NCBI RefSeq assembly: GCF_900188325.1
Contig: NZ_FZPD01000002.1
Location: forward strand, 186,001-250,000
Origin: Ekhidna lutea
GTDB lineage: Bacteria; Bacteroidota; Bacteroidia; Cytophagales; Cyclobacteriaceae
Length of the DNA: 64,000 bases
Reading direction: 5' to 3'
Part shown: positions 1 to 7,976 of the stretch, piece after piece
Layout of the letters: every line of letters starts with the position of its first letter
Position numbering within the stretch: position 1 is the first letter of the stretch
The notes under the pieces: generated by a model
Database searches by the model: none
The model's input: the letters and a program-made list of their open reading frames with translations, nothing else
What the model was told of the DNA's origin: nothing
Program-made: the position numbers and the translations under genes

Positions 1-27
1 GTCAGTGGCCTGCCTTATTCAGTAGTC

Positions 28-56
28 ACCCTGAATTTATTTCAGGGTCTATTTTT
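28..56. terminator. Hairpin with T-rich tail, likely terminator of a gene left of the window
   Basis: Arms ACCCTGAA (28-35) and TTCAGGGT (41-48) are perfectly complementary around a 5-nt loop and are followed by CTATTTTT. The 'CTGAATTTATTTCAG' core is also a common dispersed palindrome in this phylum, and a related half-copy lies near 31030. It may therefore be a repeat fragment serving as a terminator. No gene precedes it inside the window. Confidence 0.45.
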
Positions 57-107
57 ACTTTTTAATTAACCGAGTGACGTAATTAAAGAAAATGCTAATA
101 TTACTTC

Positions 108-321
108 ATGGCCAAGCAAAAAATTCATGCAGAAGTAGGCTTGCCTGCCAGAGCACTTTGAGTATAAGATGGCGAAACAGAAAATACATGCCGAAGTAGG
201 CTTGCCTGCCGAAGCATTGAATAGAAGATGGCGAAACAGAAAATACATGCGGAGGTAGGCCTGCCTGCCGGAGCACTTTGAGCAGAAGATGGCAAAACAG
301 AAAATACATGCGGAGGTAGGG
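108..321 (+). repeat. Four tandem copies of the ligD start region (about 60-bp units)
   Basis: ATG codons at 108, 169, 228 and 289 each begin the same 33-nt block encoding MAKQKIHAEVG; spacing is 61, 59 and 61 bp. Only the last copy continues into ligD. The first three run into short ORFs: 108-161 (17 codons, ending LPARAL), 169-258 (29 codons) and 228-281 (17 codons, ending LPAGAL). The seven positions that vary among the four 33-nt blocks are all third codon positions and all synonymous. The rest of each unit carries TTGCCTGCC or CTGCCTGCC, half of a dispersed palindrome (compare 54910-54935). The leader could modulate ligD translation or be a relic of slippage; the sequence cannot decide. 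Confidence 0.85.
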
Positions 322-2604
322 AAACGGGTGATAGAGCTCTCAAATCTGGATAAGGTGCTCTATCCGGAGGATGAGATCGTAAAGGCCGAAATCATTGAGT
401 ATTACCTGAAGCTGGCACCCACCATCCTGAATCATATTCGAGGAAGGGCACTGTCCCTGGTGAGATATCCGGATGGGATTTATGGCGAGCAGTTTTTTCA
501 GAAGCACCGCCCGGACTGGACTCCCGATTGGATTGATTATAAAAGGCTGGGGCAGGAGCGAAAGAAAGAATATGTGGTAGCTAAAGAAGAAGCTACATTG
601 GTGTGGTTGGCGAATCTGGCTTGTCTGGAAATTCACCAGATTCATAGTTTCTCAGAACACAGTGACAAACCTGACTATATCGTGTATGATCTGGACCCAC
701 CTGAGGATGGCTCATTTCCACTGGAGGATCTGAAGCAAATCGCTTTCGCTCTCAAAGAACATCTGGAACGGTACAACTATCATGTGTTTGTGAAAACAAC
801 CGGTGGGAAAGGCCTGCATCTGGTCACACCCATAGAAGCTAAATACTCGTTTGAGGAATGCTTTCAAGCGGCTAAGAAGGTAGCCTCTGACTTCATCCAA
901 AAACACGATCAAACCACGCTTCACATCAAAAAAGAGGCACGAAAAGGACGGGTATTGGTGGATATCTATCGGAATCGACCCTCACAGACCATCGTTTGCC
1001 CCTATAGCCTGAGAGGAAAGGCTGGAGCCACCGCTTCAACACCCATTGAATGGGAAGAACTGGAGCAATTGAAAGACCTTAATCAGTGGAATATCAAAAC
1101 CACGCTGACGAGGGTAATGGAGGATGGAGATGCCTGGGAGCAGATCAGAGGTTGGGCAGTTCCTTTGCATACAGACAAGCGTGCAGTTGTAGCTAAGGAA
1201 TTGCCACCGAACAAGCGACACAAAACACCTGAGCAGCTTTCTGACTATGAAAAGAAAAGAGACTTCAACAAAACCCCTGAGCCTTTGCTCTCGGAAAATG
1301 AAGCACCTGGTAGCCGTTTCTGTATCCAAAGACATCATGCTTCACACTTGCATTATGATTTGAGACTGGAGCAAGATGGCATCCTGAAATCCTGGGCGAT
1401 TCCCAGGGGCATGCCTCCGGTTCCGGGAGTGAAAAGACTGGCAGTTCAAACCGAAGATCACCCGTTGAAGTATTTGACCTTTGAAGGAGAAATACCGAAA
1501 GGTGAATATGGTGGCGGAATGATGTGGGTGTATGCAACAGGTCGCTATGAAATCACCAAAGAGAAGAAACAGGGGTTTTATTTCCGCTTATCTGGCAAAC
1601 AACTAAGTGCTGAATACCGCATGCATTTGATGAAGGACAAGGAGTGGTTACTGGAGCGAGTGGATGTTCCTCAGCAAAATTTGTTGGATCAGGTCATGAA
1701 GCCTATGCTGGCGGACGCCTCTAAGCGTGTGCCTATTGGGGACTATTATTATGAGGTGAAGTGGGACGGCATCAGGGCGTTGATTTATTTAAATGAAGGT
1801 CAGCTCAAGATTTACAGTAGGAATGGAAATGACATTACGGAGCAGTTTCCGGAGTTGAATGTCCCTGAGCAGGCATTCCGAATCAATAATGCCATTTTTG
1901 ACAGTGAAATCGTTTGTCTGGATCAGGAAGGCAAAGCCAACTTCAAAAAGGTCATCAAACGTTTGATGAGCAAGAAGAACTTTGACTATGAGTCGAAGCG
2001 ATCTCCTGCTTATTGTTACTTGTTTGACTGCCTCTATCTGGATGGTCGTTCGTTGATGAACGACCCACAGGATCGGCGCAGATGGTGGATGATTGATTCA
2101 ACCCGGGTAGGAGAGACCAACTACCGCATCAGTCAGTCTGAAGAAGATGGCAGAGCATTGTTTGCTGCAGCAAAAGCTCATGGAATAGAAGGAATTGTGG
2201 CCAAACGGATAGATGCTCGCTATACACCCGGAAAACGAAGTGATGCATGGATAAAGGTGAAAGTGAAAGAAACAATGGATTGCTTCATCATTGGATTCAC
2301 TCAGGGAGAAGGAGAACGAGAACGGTCGTTTGGCTCGCTACAACTAGCAGAAGAAAAAGATGGAGAACTGGTTTACAGAGGAAGGGTAGGAACCGGTTTT
2401 GATGAAGCCTTACTTAAATCACTTACAAAACAGTTTATTGAACTAGTGTCAGCGGATAAACCTGTAGAAGGAGAGGTTCACGAAGAGAAAAAGACGGTTT
2501 GGTTAAAGCCTGAACTCATGTGTGAAGTGGAGTATTCGATGATAACAGATAATGGAACCTTTAGAGATCCTGTTTTTAAGAAGCTAGTTAATGACAGTGT
2601 TTAA
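289..2604 (+). CDS. ligD: DNA ligase D (NHEJ polymerase-phosphoesterase-ligase)
   Basis: Multifunctional ATP-dependent ligase of bacterial non-homologous end joining, 771 aa. Domains run in mycobacterial order: polymerase/primase (about residues 10-290, metal-binding D134 and D136 in YDLDPP), 3'-phosphoesterase (about 340-460, HYDLRLE with H355 and D357), then ligase with the nucleotidylation lysine K491 in EVKWDG and a C-terminal OB fold (about 480-771). The start at 289 is chosen because it is the only one of four duplicated ATGs whose frame stays open. The Ku partner is not in the window. The gene appears intact. The next gene starts 92 bp downstream on the same strand but is functionally unrelated. 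Confidence 0.95.
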   Translation: MAKQKIHAEVGKRVIELSNLDKVLYPEDEIVKAEIIEYYLKLAPTILNHIRGRALSLVRYPDGIYGEQFFQKHRPDWTPDWIDYKRLGQERKKEYVVAKEEATLVWLANLACLEIHQIHSFSEHSDKPDYIVYDLDPPEDGSFPLEDLKQIAFALKEHLERYNYHVFVKTTGGKGLHLVTPIEAKYSFEECFQAAKKVASDFIQKHDQTTLHIKKEARKGRVLVDIYRNRPSQTIVCPYSLRGKAGATASTPIEWEELEQLKDLNQWNIKTTLTRVMEDGDAWEQIRGWAVPLHTDKRAVVAKELPPNKRHKTPEQLSDYEKKRDFNKTPEPLLSENEAPGSRFCIQRHHASHLHYDLRLEQDGILKSWAIPRGMPPVPGVKRLAVQTEDHPLKYLTFEGEIPKGEYGGGMMWVYATGRYEITKEKKQGFYFRLSGKQLSAEYRMHLMKDKEWLLERVDVPQQNLLDQVMKPMLADASKRVPIGDYYYEVKWDGIRALIYLNEGQLKIYSRNGNDITEQFPELNVPEQAFRINNAIFDSEIVCLDQEGKANFKKVIKRLMSKKNFDYESKRSPAYCYLFDCLYLDGRSLMNDPQDRRRWWMIDSTRVGETNYRISQSEEDGRALFAAAKAHGIEGIVAKRIDARYTPGKRSDAWIKVKVKETMDCFIIGFTQGEGERERSFGSLQLAEEKDGELVYRGRVGTGFDEALLKSLTKQFIELVSADKPVEGEVHEEKKTVWLKPELMCEVEYSMITDNGTFRDPVFKKLVNDSV

Positions 2605-2672
2605 TGGATGAAATAGATCCTTGGTTTAACTTAGCAACTCAAAGATTTTAAGGCACTCTTAAGCCATTAACC

Positions 2673-2685
2673 TTCGTAGTACGAA
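2673..2685. promoter_or_regulatory. 13-bp palindrome upstream of the sulfotransferase gene
   Basis: TTCGTA (2673-2678) and TACGAA (2680-2685) form a perfect inverted repeat around one base, 11 bp before the ATG at 2697. It could be an operator or part of a promoter, since TTCG-type boxes recur near several starts here. No regulator is assigned. Confidence 0.25.
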
Positions 2686-2696
2686 CTGATCTCTCC

Positions 2697-3491
2697 ATGA
2701 ACATTAAGTTAGTTTCTTATCATCTTCTTGCTAATATTAAAACCGTCCCAAAATTCTTTTATCATAAGTTGAAGGGCAGGAAAATTGAAAAGCCGCCTGT
2801 TTTTATCGTTTGTGCAGCTCATAGTGGATCTACGCTGCTCATTAACATGCTTCAAAATCATCCGAATATTTACGGCATACCCGGAGAAAGTAAAATCACA
2901 AATCATCCTCTAACCCCGGTTATGATTCCTGTTTTTAATTATTTAACGATCGCTCACGGAAAAGAAAGGTGGATTGAAAAAACAGCTTCAAACGTGCACA
3001 GAATTGAAAAATTGCTGAAGTTTAAAGGGGCTAAAGTGTTGGTGATTAGAAGGGATGGAAGAAATGTGGCGCTATCCATAAAGAAGAGAACGGGCTCTAT
3101 CGTTAGAGGGATCAGAAGATGGGCCAATAACAATAGAGAGGCAGATCCATTTTTACAAGATCCACGAGTGCAGTTGGTGAAATATGAGAATTTGGTCGAA
3201 GATCCAGAAAAGGAATTAACATCGATCCTTAATTTTCTTGATGAAAGCTTTCATCCTAACTGTCTCAAGTATCACGAAAACACGCTGTACTATTTTGATA
3301 CTAAGGTTTCTCAACCACCCGATTCTTCTCGCGAAAATCTATATCAATATCGTAACTGGCAAATTAACCAGCCTATCTATGATAACCGCAACCAGTGGGA
3401 ATCTCTAACTGATGAGGATAAGGAAGTTGTTAAAGAAATAGGAGGTGAGCAGCTGATCGAATATGGATATGTTAAAAATAATGATTGGTGA
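2697..3491 (+). CDS. Sulfotransferase family protein
   Basis: Predicted PAPS-dependent sulfotransferase of 264 aa. The 5'-phosphosulfate-binding loop is visible at about residues 36-48 (FIVCAAHSGSTLL) and the 3'-phosphate-binding segment at about 115-128 (VLVIRRDGRNVALS). A late motif KYENLVEDPEKEL is typical of the family. There is no signal peptide, so it is cytosolic or loosely membrane-associated. The acceptor cannot be told from sequence: polysaccharide, lipid or small molecule are all possible. It sits alone between ligD and a convergent gene, with a shared terminator at 3501-3528. Confidence 0.8.
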   Translation: MNIKLVSYHLLANIKTVPKFFYHKLKGRKIEKPPVFIVCAAHSGSTLLINMLQNHPNIYGIPGESKITNHPLTPVMIPVFNYLTIAHGKERWIEKTASNVHRIEKLLKFKGAKVLVIRRDGRNVALSIKKRTGSIVRGIRRWANNNREADPFLQDPRVQLVKYENLVEDPEKELTSILNFLDESFHPNCLKYHENTLYYFDTKVSQPPDSSRENLYQYRNWQINQPIYDNRNQWESLTDEDKEVVKEIGGEQLIEYGYVKNNDW

Positions 3492-3500
3492 AACACAAAA

Positions 3501-3528
3501 AAAGCCACTCGAACATTCAAGTGGCTTT
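3501..3528. terminator. Bidirectional terminator
   Basis: AAAGCCACT (3501-3509) pairs with AGTGGCTTT (3520-3528). GAA/TTC extends the stem inward past one mismatch, leaving a short loop. A-rich sequence on the left and T-rich sequence on the right suit termination of both the + strand sulfotransferase gene and the - strand BNR-protein gene. Confidence 0.8.
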
Positions 3529-3550
3529 CTATTTCTTCCATTAGAATTAC

Positions 3551-6500
3551 TTACTCATCAATAAACTCTTCAAAGCTTTTGAATTCAATCATACTCATTC
3601 CTTTGCCTTCCATGTATTTTTCCATCTTCGGTACACGCTTGGATTGAATGTAACTAAAATCATTCTTAGCTTTTTCAAATCGTTCTTCAAGCAGATTTAA
3701 ATTGTCTAGCTCTGAAGCTGATGGTGCCTGAAAACCGCCAGCAATTTTTGCATATAGTGTCGCCAGCTTACCTCTAAGCTGTGGCTCAGCTGATGCAACA
3801 TAATTGTCGCCAGTGGTCACTACTAAGATTTCTTTGAGCTCATTCAAATCTTTGATCACTGCATCTGCTTCTTTACTACCTCCATTAGTTTTCACTTCTT
3901 CTGCCTTAGCAAGAATCTCATCAATTTGATAAACCATATATGCCAGCTGCTCAGACATATCATAAAGCTTAATTACTGTTTCATGATTGGCTTTTCTTTC
4001 TTCCTCAGTTATAGTCGACTTTGGATCATTTACTAAAGTCACTGTTGTTTCATGTCTGTCCTTGCCTTTATTCATCACAATCTTATAATCACCGGCAGGC
4101 ATCCGAGGAGAGGTGAAGCCACCAAATGCGAATGACTTACCTTTTGCAAGTTTAGGAGGACGAATTAACCCATTCCATGTAACCACGTTTATTCCTTTTG
4201 ACTTACCTGGTGAAAGCTCTGCAAGCTTCTTCCCACTCATGTCCTGAACCTCCATTGACATTTTACCGAAAATATGCTTCTTCTTCAGGTAATAAGTGAC
4301 TTTAACATCATTTGAGCCATTGGCACCCACAAATTCCATCTCAGTAGCTGTACCACCAAACGGGCTTGTTTCTTCTATTATAGCAGGCTTACTCTCAAAG
4401 AAATGAACGTCTTTAGCCAGTACTTCCTGTGTGATTTCCCGAAGGGGACTTATGTCATCAATAATAATCACGCCCCTGCCATGTGTACCCATCACAATGT
4501 CATTGGTCTTTTTCTGCATGTCAATGAAGTGGACAGCTACTGGTGGCATGTTATTGGTAAATTGACTCCAGTTTTTACCACCATTTACGGTAACGTACAG
4601 ACCAAACTCTGTTCCAAGGAAAAGTAAATCTTCATTTACAAAATCCTCTTGAAGATTACGAGCAAACCCATAAATCTCATCAGTTACAATGGAATTCCAG
4701 GATTGTCCAAAATCAGTGGTTTTATACACATAGGTATTCATATCTCCACTAGTGTGACCATCAAGTACTGCATAAGCAGTGCCTTCTCCATGTACACTTG
4801 CCTCAATATGATATACCCAGGTATTTGCAGGAACATCTCCAGGGAGATTCGTAGTTGTGTTTGTCCAGCTTTTACCACCATCTTTGGTTACCTGGATGTT
4901 TCCATCATCTGTCCCTACCCATATTACCTGCTGATTTACAGGCGATTCTGCGATTGTAAAAATCGTACAATGATTCTCTGCTCCAGAGTTATCTTTTGAT
5001 ATTCCGCCAGACTCTTCCTGGTTTTGTTTGGCTGGGTCATTGGTGGTCAAATCACTTGAAATAACCTCCCAGGTATTCCCCATATCTTCCGATCGGTGTA
5101 GATACTGGCTACCCATGTAAAAACGATCCGGCTGAGCTTCACTTACAGCCATTGGTGCATTCCAGTTGAACCTCAACTTGTCTTCGCCTTTAGTCTGAAG
5201 AGGCTGCACCGTTTTGGTTGACATGGTTTCCATGTCGTAGCGCCAAACGTTATCAGCTCCCTGCATTTCTGAATAAAGAATCTTTTTACCGGGGTGTTTC
5301 AATACCCTAAAGCCATCTCCGTAACCAACAACATTCCAATCACGAGCTTCTACACCGCCTGGTGAGGAAGAAGGCCCATACCATGATCCATTATCCTGCA
5401 GGCCGCCATAAACATTATATGGCTCCTCATTATCCACGCTTATGTGATAAAACTGCGAGAGTGGGAGGTTAGCTACGATTTCCATTGTGGTGCCGCCATC
5501 CCATGTCCGGTATACTCCACCATCAGTGCCCACATACATTCGATCTGAATTTTTGATGTCAAATAAAATATCATGAATATCAGCATGCATGTTGCCCATA
5601 CCTTTGAAGGTCTTTCCACCATCACGGCTGATAGAACCGAACAATCCAGCTTTAACCACTACGTCAGGGTTTTTTGGATCTATGACAATTCGTGAAAAGT
5701 AAAATGGACGAACAACCAATCCAAAATCACTGTTTAAGTGCTCCCAGTTTGCTCCGGCATCCGTGGATTTATAAAGACCTCTCTTATTTTCATCTTCTGT
5801 TTCCAATACAGCATACAGAATGTTATTATCTGAAGGAGCAACTGCAACAGCAATTCTGCCTAATTTTCCAGATGGAAAGCCATTATGAATTTTGTCCCAG
5901 GTTTTGCCTGCATCGGTGGATTTATACAATGCACTCTTTTCACCACCAGAGTTGAACCCCCAGCCGCTTCTTCTAAACTCCCACATGGAAGCATATAATG
6001 TATTCGGATCGTTTGGATCCATGATTACATCGCCACAACCCGTAGTTTCATCAATATATAATACCTTATCCCAGGTCTGGCCTCCATCTTCTGATTTGTA
6101 AACTCCTCTTTCATCACTATCTCCCCAGAGTGCGCCAAGTACGCCTACATACATGACATTGGTGTTCTCCGGGTTTATTTCAATGCTGCTTATGCGCTCA
6201 GATTTTTCAAATCCTACCTTGGTCCAGTTTACACCACCATCAACTGATTTGTAAAGACCATCACCAACAGAAACACTATTTCTGGTCCAAATTTCACCTG
6301 TACCTACCCAGATAATATTATCCGGATCTTGCGGATCAAGTTTAACTTTTCCAATTGATTGTGCATGATCATCAAAAATTGGTTGGAAGGAAGCTCCACC
6401 ATTAGCAGATTTCCAAACGCCACCGCCTGCTGAGCCTGCATAAACAATTCGATCATTGGTCGGATGTCCCTCAAGGTCGATAATACGCCCACTCATCAAG

Positions 6501-6625
6501 GCAGGACCTATGTGCCGTGCCTTCAAATCTCCAAAAAGCTGCTTTCCGCTTAATACGATCTCTTCCTGAGCTTGTCCCACAAACAGGAATGCACAGGCGA
6601 TTAGGTATAGATATATTCTTTTCAT
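3551..6625 (-). CDS. Secreted VPS10/sortilin-like BNR-repeat protein
   Basis: Large exported protein, 1024 aa, with an N-terminal signal peptide (MKRIYLYLIACAFLFVGQAQ). About eleven Asp-box (BNR) motifs of the type S-x-D-G-G-x-T-W fill residues 60-700, for example KSVDGGVNW, KSEDGGQTW, TKDGGKSW and TVNGGKNW. They predict one or two multi-bladed beta-propellers of the VPS10/sortilin-like class. The C-terminal 300 residues hold a beta-sandwich-like segment followed by a helical tail. There is no obvious type IX sorting tail. Catalytic activity is uncertain; such proteins are often annotated 'glycosyl hydrolase' without proof. It lies 18 bp downstream of the LolA-like gene, so the two are probably one operon. 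Confidence 0.85.
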   Translation of the reverse strand: MKRIYLYLIACAFLFVGQAQEEIVLSGKQLFGDLKARHIGPALMSGRIIDLEGHPTNDRIVYAGSAGGGVWKSANGGASFQPIFDDHAQSIGKVKLDPQDPDNIIWVGTGEIWTRNSVSVGDGLYKSVDGGVNWTKVGFEKSERISSIEINPENTNVMYVGVLGALWGDSDERGVYKSEDGGQTWDKVLYIDETTGCGDVIMDPNDPNTLYASMWEFRRSGWGFNSGGEKSALYKSTDAGKTWDKIHNGFPSGKLGRIAVAVAPSDNNILYAVLETEDENKRGLYKSTDAGANWEHLNSDFGLVVRPFYFSRIVIDPKNPDVVVKAGLFGSISRDGGKTFKGMGNMHADIHDILFDIKNSDRMYVGTDGGVYRTWDGGTTMEIVANLPLSQFYHISVDNEEPYNVYGGLQDNGSWYGPSSSPGGVEARDWNVVGYGDGFRVLKHPGKKILYSEMQGADNVWRYDMETMSTKTVQPLQTKGEDKLRFNWNAPMAVSEAQPDRFYMGSQYLHRSEDMGNTWEVISSDLTTNDPAKQNQEESGGISKDNSGAENHCTIFTIAESPVNQQVIWVGTDDGNIQVTKDGGKSWTNTTTNLPGDVPANTWVYHIEASVHGEGTAYAVLDGHTSGDMNTYVYKTTDFGQSWNSIVTDEIYGFARNLQEDFVNEDLLFLGTEFGLYVTVNGGKNWSQFTNNMPPVAVHFIDMQKKTNDIVMGTHGRGVIIIDDISPLREITQEVLAKDVHFFESKPAIIEETSPFGGTATEMEFVGANGSNDVKVTYYLKKKHIFGKMSMEVQDMSGKKLAELSPGKSKGINVVTWNGLIRPPKLAKGKSFAFGGFTSPRMPAGDYKIVMNKGKDRHETTVTLVNDPKSTITEEERKANHETVIKLYDMSEQLAYMVYQIDEILAKAEEVKTNGGSKEADAVIKDLNELKEILVVTTGDNYVASAEPQLRGKLATLYAKIAGGFQAPSASELDNLNLLEERFEKAKNDFSYIQSKRVPKMEKYMEGKGMSMIEFKSFEEFIDE

Positions 6626-6643
6626 ACTATTTAGATGAAATTC

Positions 6644-7408
6644 TTAGTTATCTCCTTCTTGTGGAAAAGCAAAAGTTGATTCGCTTACTTCAGGATTCAA
6701 TTCGATTGACTCAATGATAAGTGGCTGTGAAGGACCATCTTTTACCCCTTGAGTTAAAGAAAAAGGGAAGTATAGTCCATCTACCTCTTGGTAATCACTC
6801 ATTGTAGATCTGCCTATCGAACCTGCTTGTGGCCCTTGTTTTATTTCCTGATCAACTGCAAGAGGTACAAATGCTTCGGTATCGAAGTAATAGAAAGAAA
6901 CATCTTCTACTTCCTTTCCATCCATCATTCTAGGCTCCTTCGTCAATTTTACCTTATAAGTCTCGGCTCCTTCGATGGTTTCAGTACCCAACAACTCAGC
7001 TGTATAGCCTTTGTCTTTGTAGTTTAAGAATGAATCCGGAAAATCATTAGCGTCCAGCTTCATATTTTCTGTTGATTCTGCATCAGATTTTTCTGCCTTC
7101 ATTGATTGAAAGTTAGTACCCCAAAGCGTCTCTCCGTCATAAACGCCCTGTCTAAGAGTCATACCCTGAAAGGTGAATTGGGTATACTGTCTTCCGTCAG
7201 CTAGTTGTACGATTTCGAGGGGTATTTCCATCCCGCCCTGGTTTACTTTAGCGGTCATTTTAATGCCTTTCAGGTTAGCCCAGGCATCTTTGCCGCCGGT
7301 GTTTTCAAAGTAACCGTCAATAATTTCATCGACAGAAACATCTTGTGCTTGTGTGCTTGTAATCGCACATACTGCAATTGCTGCAAATAGTAGTTGGAAT
7401 TTTCTCAT
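6644..7408 (-). CDS. LolA-like periplasmic lipoprotein-sorting family protein
   Basis: Exported protein, 254 aa, signal peptide ending near residue 21 (ITSTQAQ). The rest is rich in beta strands with an opening helix containing GKDAW, which matches the LolA/LppX-like half-barrel fold known in Bacteroidota as 'outer membrane lipoprotein-sorting protein'. Such proteins bind lipid or lipoprotein acyl chains in the periplasm. It is the first gene of a two-gene operon with the BNR-repeat protein, so it may help that protein's delivery; this is inference. The 145-bp divergent gap to the response regulator contains an AATCGG...CCGATT inverted repeat. Confidence 0.7.
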   Translation of the reverse strand: MRKFQLLFAAIAVCAITSTQAQDVSVDEIIDGYFENTGGKDAWANLKGIKMTAKVNQGGMEIPLEIVQLADGRQYTQFTFQGMTLRQGVYDGETLWGTNFQSMKAEKSDAESTENMKLDANDFPDSFLNYKDKGYTAELLGTETIEGAETYKVKLTKEPRMMDGKEVEDVSFYYFDTEAFVPLAVDQEIKQGPQAGSIGRSTMSDYQEVDGLYFPFSLTQGVKDGPSQPLIIESIELNPEVSESTFAFPQEGDN

Positions 7409-7592
7409 ATTGAATTTTATTTAATAGCGTAATTTAGTGATTCAAAGTAGTTCTATTTACTCTTAGAAGTTAATCGGCATTATTGACCGATTGAACGGAA
7501 ATTCTGATATGATAATTAGTTACTCCTTTGAAATTTGATCAAAAAAAGCAATATTGTCAAGCAATTTTTCATACCAGCAAATGGAGAATACA

Positions 7593-7976
7593 ATGAAAAG
7601 AATCGTTTTAATCGATGACGATGAGACCACTAACTATCTCAACAAGTTGATTATTGAGCGCTCTGAATTAGTTGACGAAGTGATCTCTTTCGATTCAGCA
7701 GAGGACGCATTAAGATTTTTCAATGAACATAGAACAGAGGAAGATGAAGCTTTGGTCTTGTTGGATATAAATATGCCAATCATGAATGGGTGGCAGTTCC
7801 TCGACCATTACCAGGCTTTAAAAGATTCAGACTCAAATAAAATTGTTATTCTGACATCCAGCATCAATCCGGCAGATAAGCAGAAAGCTGAAGAAAAACG
7901 AATGATTCTTGATTATAAAGCAAAGCCATTATCTGTGGAGATGATTAGTGAATTGGTCACCAGTTATCTTAACTAA
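7593..7976 (+). CDS. Single-domain response regulator (CheY/Rcp1-like)
   Basis: Receiver domain only, 127 aa from the ATG at 7593. An in-frame ATG at 7581 or 7554 is possible, but homology-like sequence begins at MKRIVLIDDDE. Acidic pocket DDD at residues 8-10, phospho-acceptor Asp58 in LLDINMP, the T/S switch in ILTSS, and Lys in YKAKP are all present. The fold resembles Rcp1-type regulators that shuttle phosphate or act by protein contact. It converges on, and overlaps by 8 bp, the TPR-GAF histidine kinase on the other strand, its likely partner. Confidence 0.9.
   Translation: MKRIVLIDDDETTNYLNKLIIERSELVDEVISFDSAEDALRFFNEHRTEEDEALVLLDINMPIMNGWQFLDHYQALKDSDSNKIVILTSSINPADKQKAEEKRMILDYKAKPLSVEMISELVTSYLN

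Noticed and set aside
66-343. Three overlapping - strand ORFs of 60-72 codons near the start
   Set aside because: They are the antisense reading of the tandem ligD leader repeats; their internal repetition reflects the DNA repeat and not protein structure.
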